From: Viscum album
Lineage: Eukaryota; Streptophyta; Magnoliopsida; Santalales; Viscaceae
Direction: 5' to 3'
DNA length: 64,000 nt
Assembly (NCBI GenBank): GCA_963277665.1
Contig: OY728166.1
Location: 545,659,219 to 545,723,218 of the forward strand
Shown here: positions 1 to 14,330 of the stretch, piece by piece
How the letters are laid out: every line of letters begins with the position of its first letter
How positions within the stretch are numbered: the stretch's first letter is position 1
Notes under the pieces: generated by a model
Told to the model about the DNA's origin: nothing
Seen by the model: the letters and a program-made list of their open reading frames with translations, nothing else
Database searches by the model: none
Position numbers and translations under genes: made by a program

Positions 1-817
1 AGTTCATTGATTTCACATTATAAGATAGGATTGATTGAGAATATTATTATTATATTTTTATTGAATGTGTAATATATGCTATTATATGAAATAATATAGT
101 AATAATTTTGACTTATTATGTTTAAAAAAAATTAAATAATCATAAATGGGGGGAAGACCCCAATCACGAGGAACAAAACATCAAAAAATATTTTCTAATT
201 TAATGGAAATTGTTAGTATATTTGAATACAAGAAATTGTGTCATGGAATGTTTCATTGTCTGTGTTATCTAATGAATCCAGTAATCATAAAAATATACCA
301 TGTTATTTTGAATAACTTTTCATAAAATATTATGAAGTATGACATAAATATTATTTTCCATGTTTAGTTTTTAATAGATCTAATTTTGGGAATCATTTAC
401 TAGATGATATATGTTACTTCATACTAATAATTAAATCTTTCTATAAACTCATTTCCTGAAAAATCATGTAAAAATATATATATCAATAAATAAGAATAAT
501 TTTAATGGGTTTGTTGTATATCAAATCATAGAGTTATGCTAATTCCTATATATTTTGGAGTTATATTCATTTGTAGTGTATGTAAAAATACATGTTTATT
601 AATTTCATCGACATCATAGAGTTTTCAATACTATAATCATATATTGTAGTTTTAATTTTACCAATTTATTTATAAGGTGATTCAAAAATATTTATGTACA
701 CAATTGAATATTATTATGAATGATCAACATTAGTTTAATTAAATAAAAATTATAATATATTAATTTTTCATGATATATTTCAAAAATGTTTTCATTCCTT
801 AAAAGTTATTAAGATCA
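1..817. other. AT-rich DNA without recognisable genes
   Basis: No reading frame of interest and no family motif is visible on either strand. A short string, GGGGAAGACCCCAATCACG near 146-164, resembles the AAGACCCCAA that opens the LTRs of element A just downstream. This stretch could therefore be the edge of another, older LTR cut by element A, but the match is too short to prove it. Confidence 0.5.
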
Positions 818-3800
818 TGGTAAAGACCCCAACCCCAGTATCATAGAGCTAGTGAATTAATTAATTAAAATGGAAAATGATCAAGGAAATAGAATTAAGA
901 TATATGGAAAGGTTTAATAGATTAATAAAAATATATACAAACATAAGTTTTATATTACAACATGAAATGAAATGTATCAAATATACTCCATTTTAGGCAC
1001 ACATAATATTCTAGATTATCCCAATAAGTCATTCATAATATAAATATTTATATAATGGGAAAAAATAAAACATAAGAAATGGTTGAGCTCAGATGCTCAG
1101 TAAGGGAAAAAAATAAAAATCTATAAACATAAACAACAAGGCAAGGTGAATATCTTACAACACGGGTATTTAGAAGATAAATATGACTATAGTATGGAAA
1201 GAATAAAAATTGACCAATATAACTCCATAATCATGTGAGAAAAAAATATAACCCTTGGAATTATACTAGTGTAATAATAACATGGAATACTAATTACTAA
1301 TATCATAGTGATTTAATGAACAATACAGAACATCAAAAACATACATTCTATTCTTCAACTATGAAAATATACGAAATGGGTAAAACCCTAGTCTAGTTTG
1401 TCTCATGAGACCGAACAGTGAATCAAGTGTCCATAGAAGTCTCTAAGAAACATTAACTATGTCGAATGACTTCCTAATAATAATGGGGTGAATCATAAAA
1501 ATCATACAGATAAAAAATTTAAATATCTTTTCCAATTTATTAAAAATAATCACTATCTATTTTGATTAATATGGTGAATGGTATCAACATAACACATCCA
1601 CAGTCAAACTGATCCCTAAAAATTTTACAAAATATTATATATTATATAATAAAATTTTAATCCCAATTAATAATCTTTTTCATCATAGGTTCTATAAATA
1701 GTTAAAAATTCTCTAATTAAATCATCATGGTATTCATGATATAAATACAGTTTTTTACATTGAAAAGAACATTCCATTTTGTTAATCATTTTAATTTATC
1801 ATAATATCATTTTGAAATATTTATATCCTTGAACAAAAAGGCATGTACAATCAAATTATAATTTAGGCCAAAATTATATCAAAATAAAGTAAAAAAGTGT
1901 TGAAAATAGAATTTAGGAAACTTTAGATATGAGCCACTTTAGTGTGGTTTTTTTGTGAATACACTAAAGAGTCACAATAATATAAAAATTAAATTTTTTT
2001 TATCTGAAACAAGAAATTAACTAAGATATTTATTTGTTAAAATTAGTTATTTTAAAAAAATATTTTTTTGTTTAAAATATATTATTCAATTCACATGAAA
2101 ATTGGTAAGAGTATTAGATGTTCCCTTAAATCCGACTTACATACAAAGATTAATTGATTAGGGAACCATATAAAATAGTTATATACCCATAAAATAAAGA
2201 TGAAATTATATGAATACGTACCATTTGAACATATAAATAGAATTTATAATATGTATTTAAATATAAATAATAATAACATTAGTTTAAATAGAAACAGAGT
2301 ACATGCATCATGAATGAAAAATAAACATTCAGGGAGAATCCCATATCATATGTCCAAAAGTGTTGTCCACATTTACATTTCATCAAGGATAAATAATATA
2401 GATTCACCAATAAATTAATTAAGAACATCTCAACATTTACTTTTTTATTAATGTTTTTTTTCATTTATTTACTTCTTTATTTGTTATAATATTCAATTTT
2501 ATCATTTGGGAGTGCTCATTTTGGTGGTTTTCCATATAGGTCTACATTTATAAAGGTATTAAAGATCATGTAAAATGAAAATAAATATCCAAATTTAAAT
2601 TAAATGTCATTAATGAAGAAAATGAGATTAAATGGTCTAATATATCATTTTACTTCTATATATGTGGATGATTCATTAGATAAAACATTAATAATAACCA
2701 TCTAGATTATTTTTCAATTTATTCAATCATCAATATCTAGATTCATATTATGAATCAATATTTTGTATCTATGATGGTTATATAACATTAAATAAGTTTT
2801 CTAGCATATATAAAATTCTCCTTTAGTTATAAAATTGCTTTTATGACCATCCATTCATATGGGATTGAAAAATGAAAAATATTAATCCACTATGGTAGTA
2901 AATATTCCGCTCACAAATGATGTATTCATTTTTGGAATAATAATTGAATGAGAAAAGAATTTATGGTAGAAATAAAATTATAATAATAAAATTATAATTT
3001 ATATAATATAATTTAATTATGAATCATGTTTGGACTGAGGAGGTATGAAAGGGATAAGAAAAAAAATTAAAATAAAAATAATAAAAAGAGAGGGGATTTG
3101 ACCAATTTAATTATTCTCCATTAGAACCTCTTTAAGGAACTATGAAATGGTATTTTGGTTTGGAAAAATGACCATAACGTGGTGTATAAGTTTGTTAGAT
3201 TAATTGAGTAGAATATAAGTAATCCTGATGGGTTTTGAGGTTTGATGATAATGATTGGTGAGGGGTTGTATTTATAGTGGTGGATAGGGGTGGGTTTTCA
3301 TTATTATTTTTCATTTATTGAATATTTTTTATCAATACTAGAAATAATGTTTGATCTTATGAGAAAATAATGTAACTAGTTCATGTGAGTTAAAAATAAT
3401 GGGTTCTAACTAATCTATACATATTCCATGAATCAAAAATTCATTTATTTACATATAATGTTAAATTTCATAAATTTTTGTATTTTAATTTTCACAAAAA
3501 TATAAAATATTTTATGAAAATACAATAAATTTTCCCTAACCATTTTTCTAAATGTCGAATTCAAAAAATGACATAATAATATGAAAATAAGTTCATAAAT
3601 ATTATATATTTATCTTTTAATTAATATTAGAATTTAATTGAAGAATATATTTTTTTAAATGATAATTGATTTTATGACACATTGAAAAAATAATTAAGGT
3701 CCCATAAAATTATATTATAATCATAAGAAACCAAAATATTGATTTATGAATATATTATATGAATGCAATCATTATTTCAATAAATTATTTTCATTATAAA

Positions 3801-4110
3801 ATTTTAAATTATCATTTATGTATGAAAAAATTATCATCAATAAATTTATCATTATTGAAACATTTATCTAAATTTTAAATGATAAAGATATACCATATTT
3901 TTAGATATAAGATACCCAAATTCTATTTATACATTAATAGTCATGTTACTAATTTATTGGTCATATTACTATTCCTAATGGTCACATTACTATTCCGACT
4001 ATCATATATAATAGTATATTAAATATTTAAACATTATGTTTCTTGAATAATAAATTATAATAGATGTTAAATTTTAAACGAGACATAATATATGATATTA
4101 GGTTGTCACA
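818..4110 (-). repeat. Element A 3' LTR (left copy)
   Basis: It begins TGGTAAAGACCCCAAC on the plus strand and ends GGTTGTCACA. Read on the minus strand it therefore starts TGTGACAACC, a decayed form of the TGTAACACCC start seen in the other gypsy LTRs of this window. The right copy begins TGATAAAGACCCCAACCC. The two copies differ in length (3.3 against 2.9 kb) and align only in patches, so this is an old insertion. The LTR is non-coding. Confidence 0.7.
3265..3282 (-). promoter_or_regulatory. Probable TATA box of element A LTR
   Basis: On the minus strand the sequence reads CCACTATAAATACAAC, a good plant TATA box inside the LTR. Element D has the decayed equivalent at 54560-54581 and the right LTR of A near 11133-11160. 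The shared position supports a real retroelement promoter. Activity is not implied. Confidence 0.5.
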
Positions 4111-4121
4111 TTCTACCCTCC
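4111..4121 (-). other. Element A polypurine tract
   Basis: Immediately inside the left LTR the plus strand reads TTCTACCCTCC, so the minus strand has GGAGGGTAGAA directly before the LTR start. Element C has the equivalent GGGGGTAGAA in the same place. This is the plus-strand priming site of reverse transcription and fixes the 3' LTR. Confidence 0.6.
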
Positions 4122-4142
4122 AAAAACATTCCTCCAAATATA

Positions 4143-6960
4143 ATGTGTGGCACCTAAAATAAATATTTGAGTCGTTATTCATCATAATTTTCTCTAGATC
4201 ACATGTCCCCTCTTCAATTTTATTATTTTCCTAACGTATCATTACTTACCAAGTAATTTGATTCCTCAACATATAATATATAGAGTCAATACTATGGAAT
4301 TGATATTTATATTAAGATAAATTATGTTTCAATTCTTTTACCTCATATGTGAGGACATGTGTCTATCTAGAATGTACTTCCTTAACAAAGTAGGTAGAAA
4401 AAATTATGCACTACATAAATGCTAGATGGAATATCAAAAAAACAATACATTGCTCCAATTATCTCTCGGATTTTAAAAGGTCCAATATATATAGGGATAA
4501 ATTTCCCTCCCATTTCGAATCATATAACACCCTTCCATGGAGATACATTTATAAAAACATATTCTCCCACTTGAAACTCAAAATAGTTTCATCAGTTAAC
4601 AACATATATTTTTTCTTCTGTGGGATACATTGATATGGGTCTTAGTAATCTTTACCATTGTTGTTGTTTTCTTCTGAATTTTTGGGACTCTAAGCTTCCT
4701 ATAAACCCCTTCATCCCAACTTGTTGCAGTAATACATCTGTTTCTATAAAATGTGTAAGATGGCTCCATTTGAATATTGGAATGGAATCATTTATTTTAG
4801 GCATACTTTATAAAAGTAAAATATTATTCCAACAAACCTTGAATGTAATATTAGAAGGATATCAACATGACTTATATTTTTTAGATTATCCTTTTAGTCA
4901 TTCCATAAATTTGATGGTCATAAGAAGTACTCAAATGAATCTTAGTATCTTAGGAATTATGAATAATTTTCTGGAATGATTATGTAAAAGATATCTCATT
5001 ACGAAATAAAATTATATGTCCTACACCATGAATTATTGCAAAATCCTTAAGATAGTGTCTTTCAAGGTTCCGTAGTGGAAAACATTCCATTATTGTGAAG
5101 AAATATTATGATTTGGTAATTTAATCAACAATTACACATATTCCATCATTATATATTGCATCCTATGGTAATAATGTGAAAAAATCCATTATAATTTCCT
5201 CCCATATAAATGTATGATTCGTTAAATGATTCATGAATCCTCAATGATATTTTATTTTATCCATCACATGTTGATAAACCAAAATCCATTATATATAATC
5301 ATAAATTTACTATATCGTATTATCCCACCATAAAATTTCATTAATATATCTATAATTCATAGTTATAATAGGTTGTATATAGAAATTAGATCTATGATTG
5401 TTATCCGATAATTCATTCCTTAGCTCGAGTACAGTGGTACACAAACCTCTTCCCAAAATTTAGGATTTTGTCTCCATATATGAAGTCTATCAATTTTCTA
5501 TAATTCAAAATTTTAATTTACTTTTGAAAACTCTCAACATCAAATTGAGAACATTTAATCAATTCCAATAAAAATGGTTTGGAAACCATTTGAAAATTTA
5601 TTTATTTTTCATTTCCAATGATAATTTCCATATCCATCATTACTAGTTCCATATAAAAAGTATCATTGGAAATCCTCTCTTTGTTCAGAACTCAATGATA
5701 AATCCTGTTCGATGCATTAGCAACCTTATTTTCCTTTCTTGGGTGGTAGTATAATGAACCATCATATTCTATGAGTAGCTCAAGACATTGTCTTTACCTC
5801 TTGTTGAGTGTTTTCTATGAGAATATATATATTTCATTCGCTTATATTTTGTATGTATCTTACATATTTATCCCTAGAGATAATGAATCGATATCTTCAA
5901 AGTAATGATTACAACGTCTAACTAAAGATCATTAGTTAGATAGTTATATTCATGAGTTTTCTGGGGCTTAATTCATAGGAAATAACTCTATAATTATAAA
6001 TATGGATACAACCATATATCATCATAGATACATTATTATAAATAATAAATCCATCATTTCCTGATGGTAGAGTGAATGTTGAAGAATTAACTATTCTATT
6101 ATTATATTATTCAAAGCATTATTCGAATTCAATTTTTTTTTAAAACATAACCCCAATACAAGTAAATTTTTTTTACATTGTATCTAATAAGGTAAATGTT
6201 GAACTATATGTGGATAATAACTTATAAAGCCTATGAAACTACATACCTCAGTTGTGTTTGTTGGTTTAGAGAATTCATGAACTTCCATTGGCTTCATAGG
6301 ATAAACTAAGGTTCCATATATTGAGATAATATGGACATTAAAAGAATCTATTTGAAACTAAAATTCAATATTCCAAAACATCCAATATAACTAATTTTTT
6401 TATAAAAGTCCCTATAAAAACCTGCACGTGGTTCTCACAGTCCATATAGCTTATTAATACACCATGATATCATCAATAAAATAAATTAATAAAATTATCA
6501 AGATATTAATTGAATAATATTTCCATTAGATCCATAAAAATATAGGATTCATTAGTTAGTCAAAATGTCATTAATGTAAACTCATAATTCCCATACCCTA
6601 TTTGTAATGTGTCCTTTGGTTGTCTTCTTTATTCACAAATAGTTGATGATATCCATATCGATGATAAATAAATTTAAATATTTATCTCCATGAATTAGAA
6701 GAAATATCTCATCAGGAGAAAAAATATATAATTTTTCTTTATTATAATATCATTGATATCCCTATAGTCTATTCGCATCCTTATAGATCCATATTTATTC
6801 CCTTGAAAAATTGGATGATCTACCTAATGTGAAATACTAGGGAATATAAAGTCTTTATCTCAAAATTCATTTAGTTTTTCCTTCATCTATACTAATTAAA
6901 TTATTTACATTATATAGGGAGTCTTTCATATATATTATTTAAAAGGGACTAAATCATTAG
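4143..6960 (-). pseudogene. Element A pol remnant (RT, RNase H, integrase, C-terminal tail)
   Basis: Decayed gypsy pol, read on the minus strand. Near 6750-6835 a frame gives GSIRMRIDYRDIN, the RT segment that precedes the catalytic core in this family. Near 5690-5760 a frame gives NKVANASNR, matching the linker after RNase H (NKVADALSR in intact elements). Around 5100-5230 nucleotide similarity to the integrase core of element C is visible. Near 4143-4260 a frame reads EEGTCDLEKIMM, equivalent to the EEATWDLEDMM tail of element C with its tryptophan changed. Stops and frameshifts occur throughout, so no functional enzyme can be made. The open stretches at 4406-4979 on the opposite strand look like chance. 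Confidence 0.6.
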
Positions 6961-7099
6961 ATAAATAAATTTCAAGGCATATAGGATGACTAAGTAAAAG
7001 ATATTTAAATATATCAACTTATTCGTAAAAAACAGTTACATCCTCAAATTAGAGACCACCTTTTGCATTAGTATGTTTTAATTGCTCTTATTTTTCATG

Positions 7100-8720
7100 A
7101 ATTAATTTTTGAATAGCTACTCGAGGTTGATCAGGATATAAATCAAATGATGAATTATCCCTTATAATGATGAAAATTTCATACCATCATTAAAAATAAT
7201 ATATTAATTCTCTTTAAAAAATGATTTTTCATTATAATTTCAATTACAATAAATACAATGTATTATATCAAAATCCACCATATTTAAAGAAGTAAAGTAA
7301 GAAATTTGAGCACATTTTTTTCAGAATAGGAACTTCTTGGAACATATTTATTTCTATAAGGGTTCCATTTAGAATTTTGACTAAAAAATCCCTTGTTATG
7401 GGGAATTGGAAATATCTAATTTTAAAAATCAAACTAGGAATATATAACACAATTAAATGATGTAGAAAAAATAAATATTTAGGTAAAATTTTAGAGATGA
7501 CTAATGTACTTACTGGAACTTCATTAGAAACATCGACATTAGTTTTTGTGACTGCATGATCATGTCCTCCTTCCCTTATCAATTTTTGTCTCAATTTTCC
7601 TTAATTAATAGAAGAATCATTTTCCGAATTTACCATCTCATTATAATTGTATCATTGAACAATGGTATCTTTTGTTCCTTCCATTTCAATCAAAATATTA
7701 TTGGCCTTTTTCTACACACTTATTACAAACCCAAATTCTTAATTGGCATATTCCATGATGTTTTATTCCATATTTATTTCTTGTTTTAAAATCCATAATT
7801 CCATTTTTCTAATTTTCTTCATTTCATTAACTAGATTTCTCTTAACCTGTCTAATTATCTTTAATTCCATCCATTACATGTGTCATATAAAATTCCTTCC
7901 ACATCTTTATGGAATGCAATACTATATCCTCATAAAATTATAATATTTGGGAGACTAGTTCTCTTTGATGAATTGGGTTGTGTCCATCATAGAAACAGTC
8001 AATCATGCACGTTAGATTATATGTGAACTATTTAGGATGCATTACTCACCATGTATTGATGTATTCATACATGAAAACATTTTAATCCTCTTAAAATCTT
8101 ATATGCAAGAAATTCCGCTTTATATACTATCACCTTTCGTGACGAGAATATTTTTATATAATGTTTTCATTAAAATCACTATATTAAATATTAGTAATTT
8201 TCTTATCCAATTTCGTTCAATTATGGACCACCAATGGTCCATGTCTCTAGATAAACAATAAGCATCCACAATAAACATGAATATTTCATTACGTTCCAAT
8301 GGTTGAAATTTCTTCTCCAAATAACTAATCCATCAATCTACTACAAATGGGATTGTAGTTGCATTTAATGGTGGACTTTGTTGTCTCACAAAAAAAGTCT
8401 ATCATTTTTCCTCTATGTTGTGGATATGTATGCCCAGTATGGGGAATGTTATTGTTCATAACCTCAATAAGTTTCCCAATATAGATATAAGTTTTTTAGT
8501 ATGAGTTTCTTCTATAGTTCCAACATCATTATCCTTCATAGGGGGAAATGCGTACATGTGATACACATATTGATATAGATTCCTTTCCTTTTACTGGGTG
8601 CCATTTATAATAAATGGAATACACAAAATATTGTTATTAATCATAATTCTTAGTATAGAAGTACTGAATAACATAACATAAATTGAAAAAATATTAATAG
8701 AAACTATCATAATAATAAAT
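7100..8720 (-). pseudogene. Element A gag and protease remnant
   Basis: A minus-strand frame at 8120-8320 contains VDAYCLSRDMDHWWSIIERNW. This lines up with the conserved gag segment of element C (VYHLEGDADQWWNLIKN) and identifies the capsid region. Downstream (7570-7770) only traces of the zinc-knuckle region remain, such as EYAN followed by a stop where intact copies have YANEC. A 108-codon frame at 7268-7594 covers the protease side but lacks a readable D-S/T-G motif. Length and order fit gypsy gag-pro. The region is non-functional. Confidence 0.55.
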
Positions 8721-9086
8721 ATGGTTTTAGGGGATATTTACAATAATATCCTTTAAAATTTCATATTGAAAAAATTTGAATTATCCTATTATATAGTCTG
8801 GGGGTGTTAAATTAGGTCCACAGTAAGTCCCATTGTCATGTACTAGGTTATATAGAGTCAGGATTGATGTACCTTTTCAAAGTTGAAACCCATTATTCAA
8901 ATAAGAAAGAACCCCATCAACCTAATGTATCAAAACAGGGATGCATTACATGGAAGATCTACAAAATATCTAACTTTTAAAAATTATAGGATATTCTTCT
9001 ATCATTATCCACAATTTTTATCTTTGGATTATGTTCCCATATATATGGTATATAAAAATAGTTTCCATGGTTTCTAATAAACCTAC

Positions 9087-9097
9087 TATGATACCTA
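9087..9097 (-). other. Element A primer binding site (tRNA-Met-like)
   Basis: The plus strand CTATGATACCT, next to the right LTR, reads AGGTATCATAG on the minus strand. This is a decayed match to the TTGGTATCA start of the initiator tRNA-Met primer site that elements B, C and E show more clearly in the same place. It marks 9098-11983 as the 5' LTR. Confidence 0.5.
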
Positions 9098-11983
9098 TGA
9101 TAAAGACCCCAACCCAAGAATACTAATTCTAGTGGCTTACATTATTAAAATGGCACAATAAACCAGGATATGAAATCCAAAATTTGTGATTGGTTTAGAA
9201 TCATTGATAAAACAAAATTAAAACACAATTATTACATCAAAACATCATATGAAATACAACTTAGAATCTATATACGAAACACCCATAAACTCCTTTAATA
9301 TATCGAAAAGTTATTCATCATATACATCATTATATACTGGGGGTAAATAAAACCTAAGAAAGGGGTGATCATAGTTTCTCAGTTAGGATAAAAATATATA
9401 TAGGATGTTTTAAACATAATAAATATGGTAAGGTGAATATCTAACATCACATTTCATTAAAACATGATCTGGACTGTAATGTAGTATGAATAAAGGCTGA
9501 TCCAAATAAGTCCATAATATCATGAGAATAAAAAATAACCATGAATATAATACTAGTCATATAATCACTTGAATTGTCATTTACTTATAAAATTATGGTA
9601 AAATTCATATCATAAATATTGCGTTAGTGATTCTTCCAAGACACTATACATAAATGTGTAAAAAACATGTATAGTTTCTCTCATTAGACCAACTGATGCA
9701 TCCATCGGCAATAGTGGGACTCACCCATAACATTCTAAGTCCAATTAATTCCACATATCAATGGTTTAAAACATAAAAAAAATACATATGAAATTCAAAT
9801 AACATTCCCCAATTATTAAACATAATCAATAAACATTTTTTTGTAAAATATTGAATTGTATCAAGATAGAACATCCACAATCCTAATGATCATAATAAAT
9901 TTATTAAAATATTTTAGATAATGTAATAAAATAAAAATCAAAATTTATAATAAGTACGAATAAAGGTTATTTTAGTAGATGGAAATATTCTAACAAAGTC
10001 TTCCTTGAATTTTTTAGATAAATTACTATTTTTTTTAAATGGATAGTTCTTTTGGAAAAATATTTTATGGATAATATAAATTTTTATTTTAAAATTCATA
10101 TCTAGGAAAAAAAATGGTTGGAAATTTAAATTATATTTTTTGTCACAAATAATTTTCAAATAAAGTGAAATAATGTAAAAATGACATTTAAGAAAAATTA
10201 AAAATGAACCTCTTGAGTGCAATTTATGTAAAAATACTAAATAACGGTCAAATTAGAGAAAGGAATAATTTTTTTACACACTAAGAAATGATAAAATATA
10301 GTTTTTTAAAACAAAACAATTGATTATATAAATATAGTTATTTATTAAAACCCATTGTTGATTTCATAAGAAAATGGGTATGAAACTAGGAAGTTCCCTA
10401 AAATCGAGCTTGGTTATTAAGAATAATTGAGAAATGAACATTATGAAACATATAAATACTGATAAAATAAATATTGAATGATTCAAATACAATAATAAAA
10501 AATTAAACTACATTATATTTAATGTTATTATAAATGATTTTTCATATAAATGAGGATTATTCATTTGTTAAAATGATAATGATTACTATTTAGATTACTT
10601 TGTTCCTTTTTCAATCATCGTGAACTAGTATTGTATTGTTAATTATTATGATTTATATATAATAGTTTTGTAACATGAAATAATATTTATTACAAATTAT
10701 AAATTATATAATAATGATAAAAAATATATTCTCATACTAGAAGTCAAAATTGAAAAAAATACTTGTTGTCCACAAAGGTGGGAAATCCACACATAGTGTA
10801 TGACGTTTAAATTTTTAGAATAAATACGGGATGAGAAAAAAATTGATGGTGGATATCTCATAATAATAACAACATTCATGGGAATATAAGATACTATATT
10901 TGTCATTAATGATTTCATATGAAAGTAATAAAATTATGAAAAAATAAATGAAATTGGAATAAAAATAAAATAATGATGGGGATTTTTCTTCTTTGATTCC
11001 TCACTTTGAAACCTCATTAAACAAATAAGAATTGTTTTTTTAGTTGAAAAATATATGAATGAGTGGGAAAGTCTTGGGAAAATAAATTGGTAGAATATAA
11101 TCATGAATAAAGGCTTTATAGGTGTTATTATAAGGAGTGGTGTGCGGTGGTATTTTTAGTGGACGATAGAGGTTTTTTTTTTATTTATTTATTTATTTAT
11201 TATTTGGCATCAAGTCTACAAATAGTGTGGGTTCTTTTGAATATATATAAAATAAATAGTGTATTTTATATCTAAATAATTTTTTCTTACCTCATCTATA
11301 AATCATATATGACTTAATAACTCATTTATACACTTGTAATTTTAAAAACCATAAATTATTGTATTTCACTATTCACTAATATTTAAATTAATATATAAAA
11401 ATCAAAAAATTCCACATAATATTTTTTTGATGTGTAGTATTAAGGATTGGAAATAATATTATGAAAATTATTTTCAAATTAAGAGAAATTATTTTTAAAT
11501 AAAGTAACCATTAACTCGAATTTTTTTTAAATATATAATTTATTAAATGACACATTGAAAAATTAATTAGGGTCTCATAATATAAACTTAAAATAATAAG
11601 ACAACAATATAAAAATTTATTAATATAATTATTGAATGAAAATATTATATTAAAAAAAATTATTAATTATAAAATTTTCATTAATCTTTTATGATTCACC
11701 TAAATATCAACAATTAATTTAACATTTTTAGAACATTTATTTATTTATTCCATTATAAAAATATACCAAGTTATCATTTATAAGATTTAAATATTTTATT
11801 TATACTTTTATAAGTAATTTTAATATTCTATTGGTCATATTACTATTCCAAACGATCACATTAAAATTTCAACTATCCTATTTAACAGTACATTACTGTT
11901 TTTAACTCAGTTCTGCCTTAACCATGAATTATCAAAGATGAAAATTTTAAAAGAGACATTCTATAATATAATGGGGTGTTACG
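9098..11983 (-). repeat. Element A 5' LTR (right copy)
   Basis: It starts TGATAAAGACCCCAACCC and ends GGGGTGTTAC on the plus strand, so the minus-strand LTR begins GTAACACCCC. It pairs with 818-4110 through the shared AAGACCCCAACCC start, the GTTGAGCTCAGATGCTCAGT-like block and the ATTACTATTCC(A)A-rich end. The minus-strand frame at 9938-10222 has no domain and is a chance opening. Confidence 0.65.
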
Positions 11984-12914
11984 ATGACCATAATTTTTTT
12001 GAACTATTATATAATAATAAATTCCAATAATTGATCTATTTTATAGAATTTAAACCATTATACCAAAAAATATTCTGATCATCATATTATTTACTAGAAT
12101 AAATAAGATGTAACATTGTAATAATTTCGTAGTAATATGGATTATAAATTTGACTAAGGGGTCCAAATTTTATATGATTATACCTTATAGATAATAAAAA
12201 CATTTAAGAAATAGAAAAATATGAAAAATAAAAAAAAATATTTTTTAATGATAACTTTTTATCTGTGTTGTATAAATCATGATAATATCACATCTTCATG
12301 AAAAATAAATGTAAAAACATGTTTCTTGGTTATACTTCACATTTTGTAAATAATTTGTGTTGGTGAAAATTTAATAATCTTACAATTGATATATTAATTG
12401 ATTAATAATTTATTCATTCTGTCCTAATTTTTAAAACACAAGCCCAATTCTTCTTAATCATATATAAGAGAATAGTAAACATAATATTGGATATGGTTAT
12501 TTGGATAGAAAATAGTGAGTCTTGGAGTAATGATAAAAAATTTATGGGATCAAATATTTTATTATAATACATTATATAAAAATATATAAAGATTAACATA
12601 GTGACATAGGAGATGGAGAGTCATATAAAACAACAATAGAATGACGGAAAATGTATTAAAAATATTTTATCGATATGATAAATTTTTTTGTTGAAGATAT
12701 AAACATTATAAACTGATTAGGTATATTTATATTTTATTATTAATGAAATATTGAATATGATGTTGTTTTTGAATTATTGTTTTTTTAAATTTATTTAAAC
12801 TGTGTATAATGGTTTTAAAATAGTACACATCACTGTAGTTTGTTGATAATATAATATTTGTAACATGATAAGTGTCTTTTTATTTAATTGAATGGTTCAA
12901 ATTAATATTTACCT

Positions 12915-12938
12915 ATAGGATATATATATATATATATG
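12915..12938. repeat. AT dinucleotide microsatellite
   Basis: About eleven consecutive AT/TA units in AT-rich surroundings. Similar short tracts lie at 21620-21641, 46264-46280 and 54276-54292. Confidence 0.85.
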
Positions 12939-13924
12939 AAGTATTTATTTAATATATTAATAATTGTATTCAATATATCATTTAATTGTTATTTAAAATC
13001 TATGATTGTACTACAAACAGAATTTTTTAGAAACATGGGGATTTTGAGGATCTTCCGCTATCATATAATTAACATTTATATTTATTTTTAATTATTATAT
13101 TTCATTTTCATGATTGTTAATAGTTATTTTATTAGTGATGAAATCATATTTTTAAATTAAGGTATTGAATAATTTTAGTTGTTATTCAGGATTTTGAAAC
13201 ATTATCGTTTATTTAGTTAATTTATCCATATTGTTTGTTTTTTGAATTATTTTTCTATAGATGTATTTTGTTCTATTAAAAAATCAATAATGAGATATAG
13301 TGGGTCATTATAGAAAATGTGTTAATTATGTGAGTAATAAAAATATAATTTCTCAAAATGATCATTTTCTATTAATACCACTATGATATCATTCTATGGT
13401 ATGAAATTTACACCCATGGATTGAAGTGTAATTTTACGGGTAAGTGATGATTTTTTTCAAAAAATAAACTTTCAATTCAATTATTTATATCAGTTACTTT
13501 TAGTCACAATATATTGGGATCCATTTCATAATATTTTCAATATATTAACACATGTTTTATTTATTTTTTGGTATATTTTAATGACATTATATCATAATAC
13601 CCAAGACTATACAATAGTTTGTAAACACCATATTCTGAACAAATAACATGACAGACACTATAACAGGAAATTATTCCTTGGTATATTTAAATGATTTTTT
13701 TAATATTTGATTCCTATTTTAAAAAAAATATTCACTATTATATTCGTCATTATGTTATTATCCTAATAATAGTTTTTTTTATATTTCCAAAATTAATGTC
13801 TTCTAGGGAAAAGTGTAATATAACTTTTTTTACAAATTCTTCAACATTTGTACAATTACAAGTATATAATTATCAAATAATATTTTATGAACCCATATAA
13901 TTGAAATAAATATTTCATAATTGT

Positions 13925-14330
13925 TTTATACAATGATCCAAAGGCGTTTCTCTAGCCGATTGAGTTGTTTTGGCGATGGTGTTCAGTGATGTTTTGACTG
14001 GGTTTGTGTACATTTTTAAGCATTTTGTGTGGTTGTGGATGGATTTATTTTTATTAATGTTTCATCGATGGTTGTGATTTTGTTATAATTATTGTGTATT
14101 GATTCTGATTGGACTTTTTTTGGTGATGAGGATGTGAGGATGGTGTTGAGGTGATGGGATGATGTGTTTGTGACCTGAGGTTTCTCAAAACCAAGGAGTC
14201 GACAGAAGGTTCTTCGCACGATGCTAGATATTTCACTCTGCAATTGAAATTTTTAATTTGAAATTATTTGTTTTATTTTTATCCTTCTATGTTTTGATGT
14301 TTTAATTTCATTGTTGATTCTATTGTAGGG
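13925..14330. other. GC-richer island of unknown origin
   Basis: This block has clearly more G and balanced codon-like composition compared with its flanks. On the minus strand two overlapping frames (75 codons at 14016-14243 and 60 codons at 14054-14236) stay open. The 75-codon one begins with SSIVRRTFCRLLGFEKPQ and then becomes Ser/Thr/Asn-rich. I recognise no domain. On the plus strand the block ends in a pyrimidine-rich run and TTGTAG, which looks like a plant intron 3' end. It may be a fragment of a captured host gene or of an unrecognised transposon. It is not an intact gene. Confidence 0.3.

Larger units (their letters stand above)
818..11983 (-). mobile_element. Element A: highly decayed Ty3/gypsy LTR retrotransposon
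   Basis: Two related long LTRs (818-4110 and 9098-11983) bracket a 5 kb internal region. On the minus strand this region reads in the order gag, protease, RT, RNase H, integrase and C-terminal tail, which is the Ty3/gypsy order. The minus orientation is also set by the purine tract beside the left LTR and the tRNA-Met-like primer site beside the right LTR. Decay is heavy: almost every domain is broken by stops and indels and is recognised by alignment to the better copies in this window. A possible 5 bp duplication (GATCA before 818, GATGA at 11983-11987) matches in 4 of 5 positions and is only suggestive. The element looks like the oldest gypsy insertion here. Confidence 0.75.

Noticed and set aside
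4406..4979. Two adjacent plus-strand open frames (75 and 119 codons)
   Set aside because: They lie antisense to the element A integrase remnant and contain no domain. The decayed gypsy reading on the minus strand explains the sequence.
12915..12938. AT repeats as replication origin or matrix attachment site
   Set aside because: Simple repeats are expected in DNA of this composition, and no other origin or attachment feature is visible.
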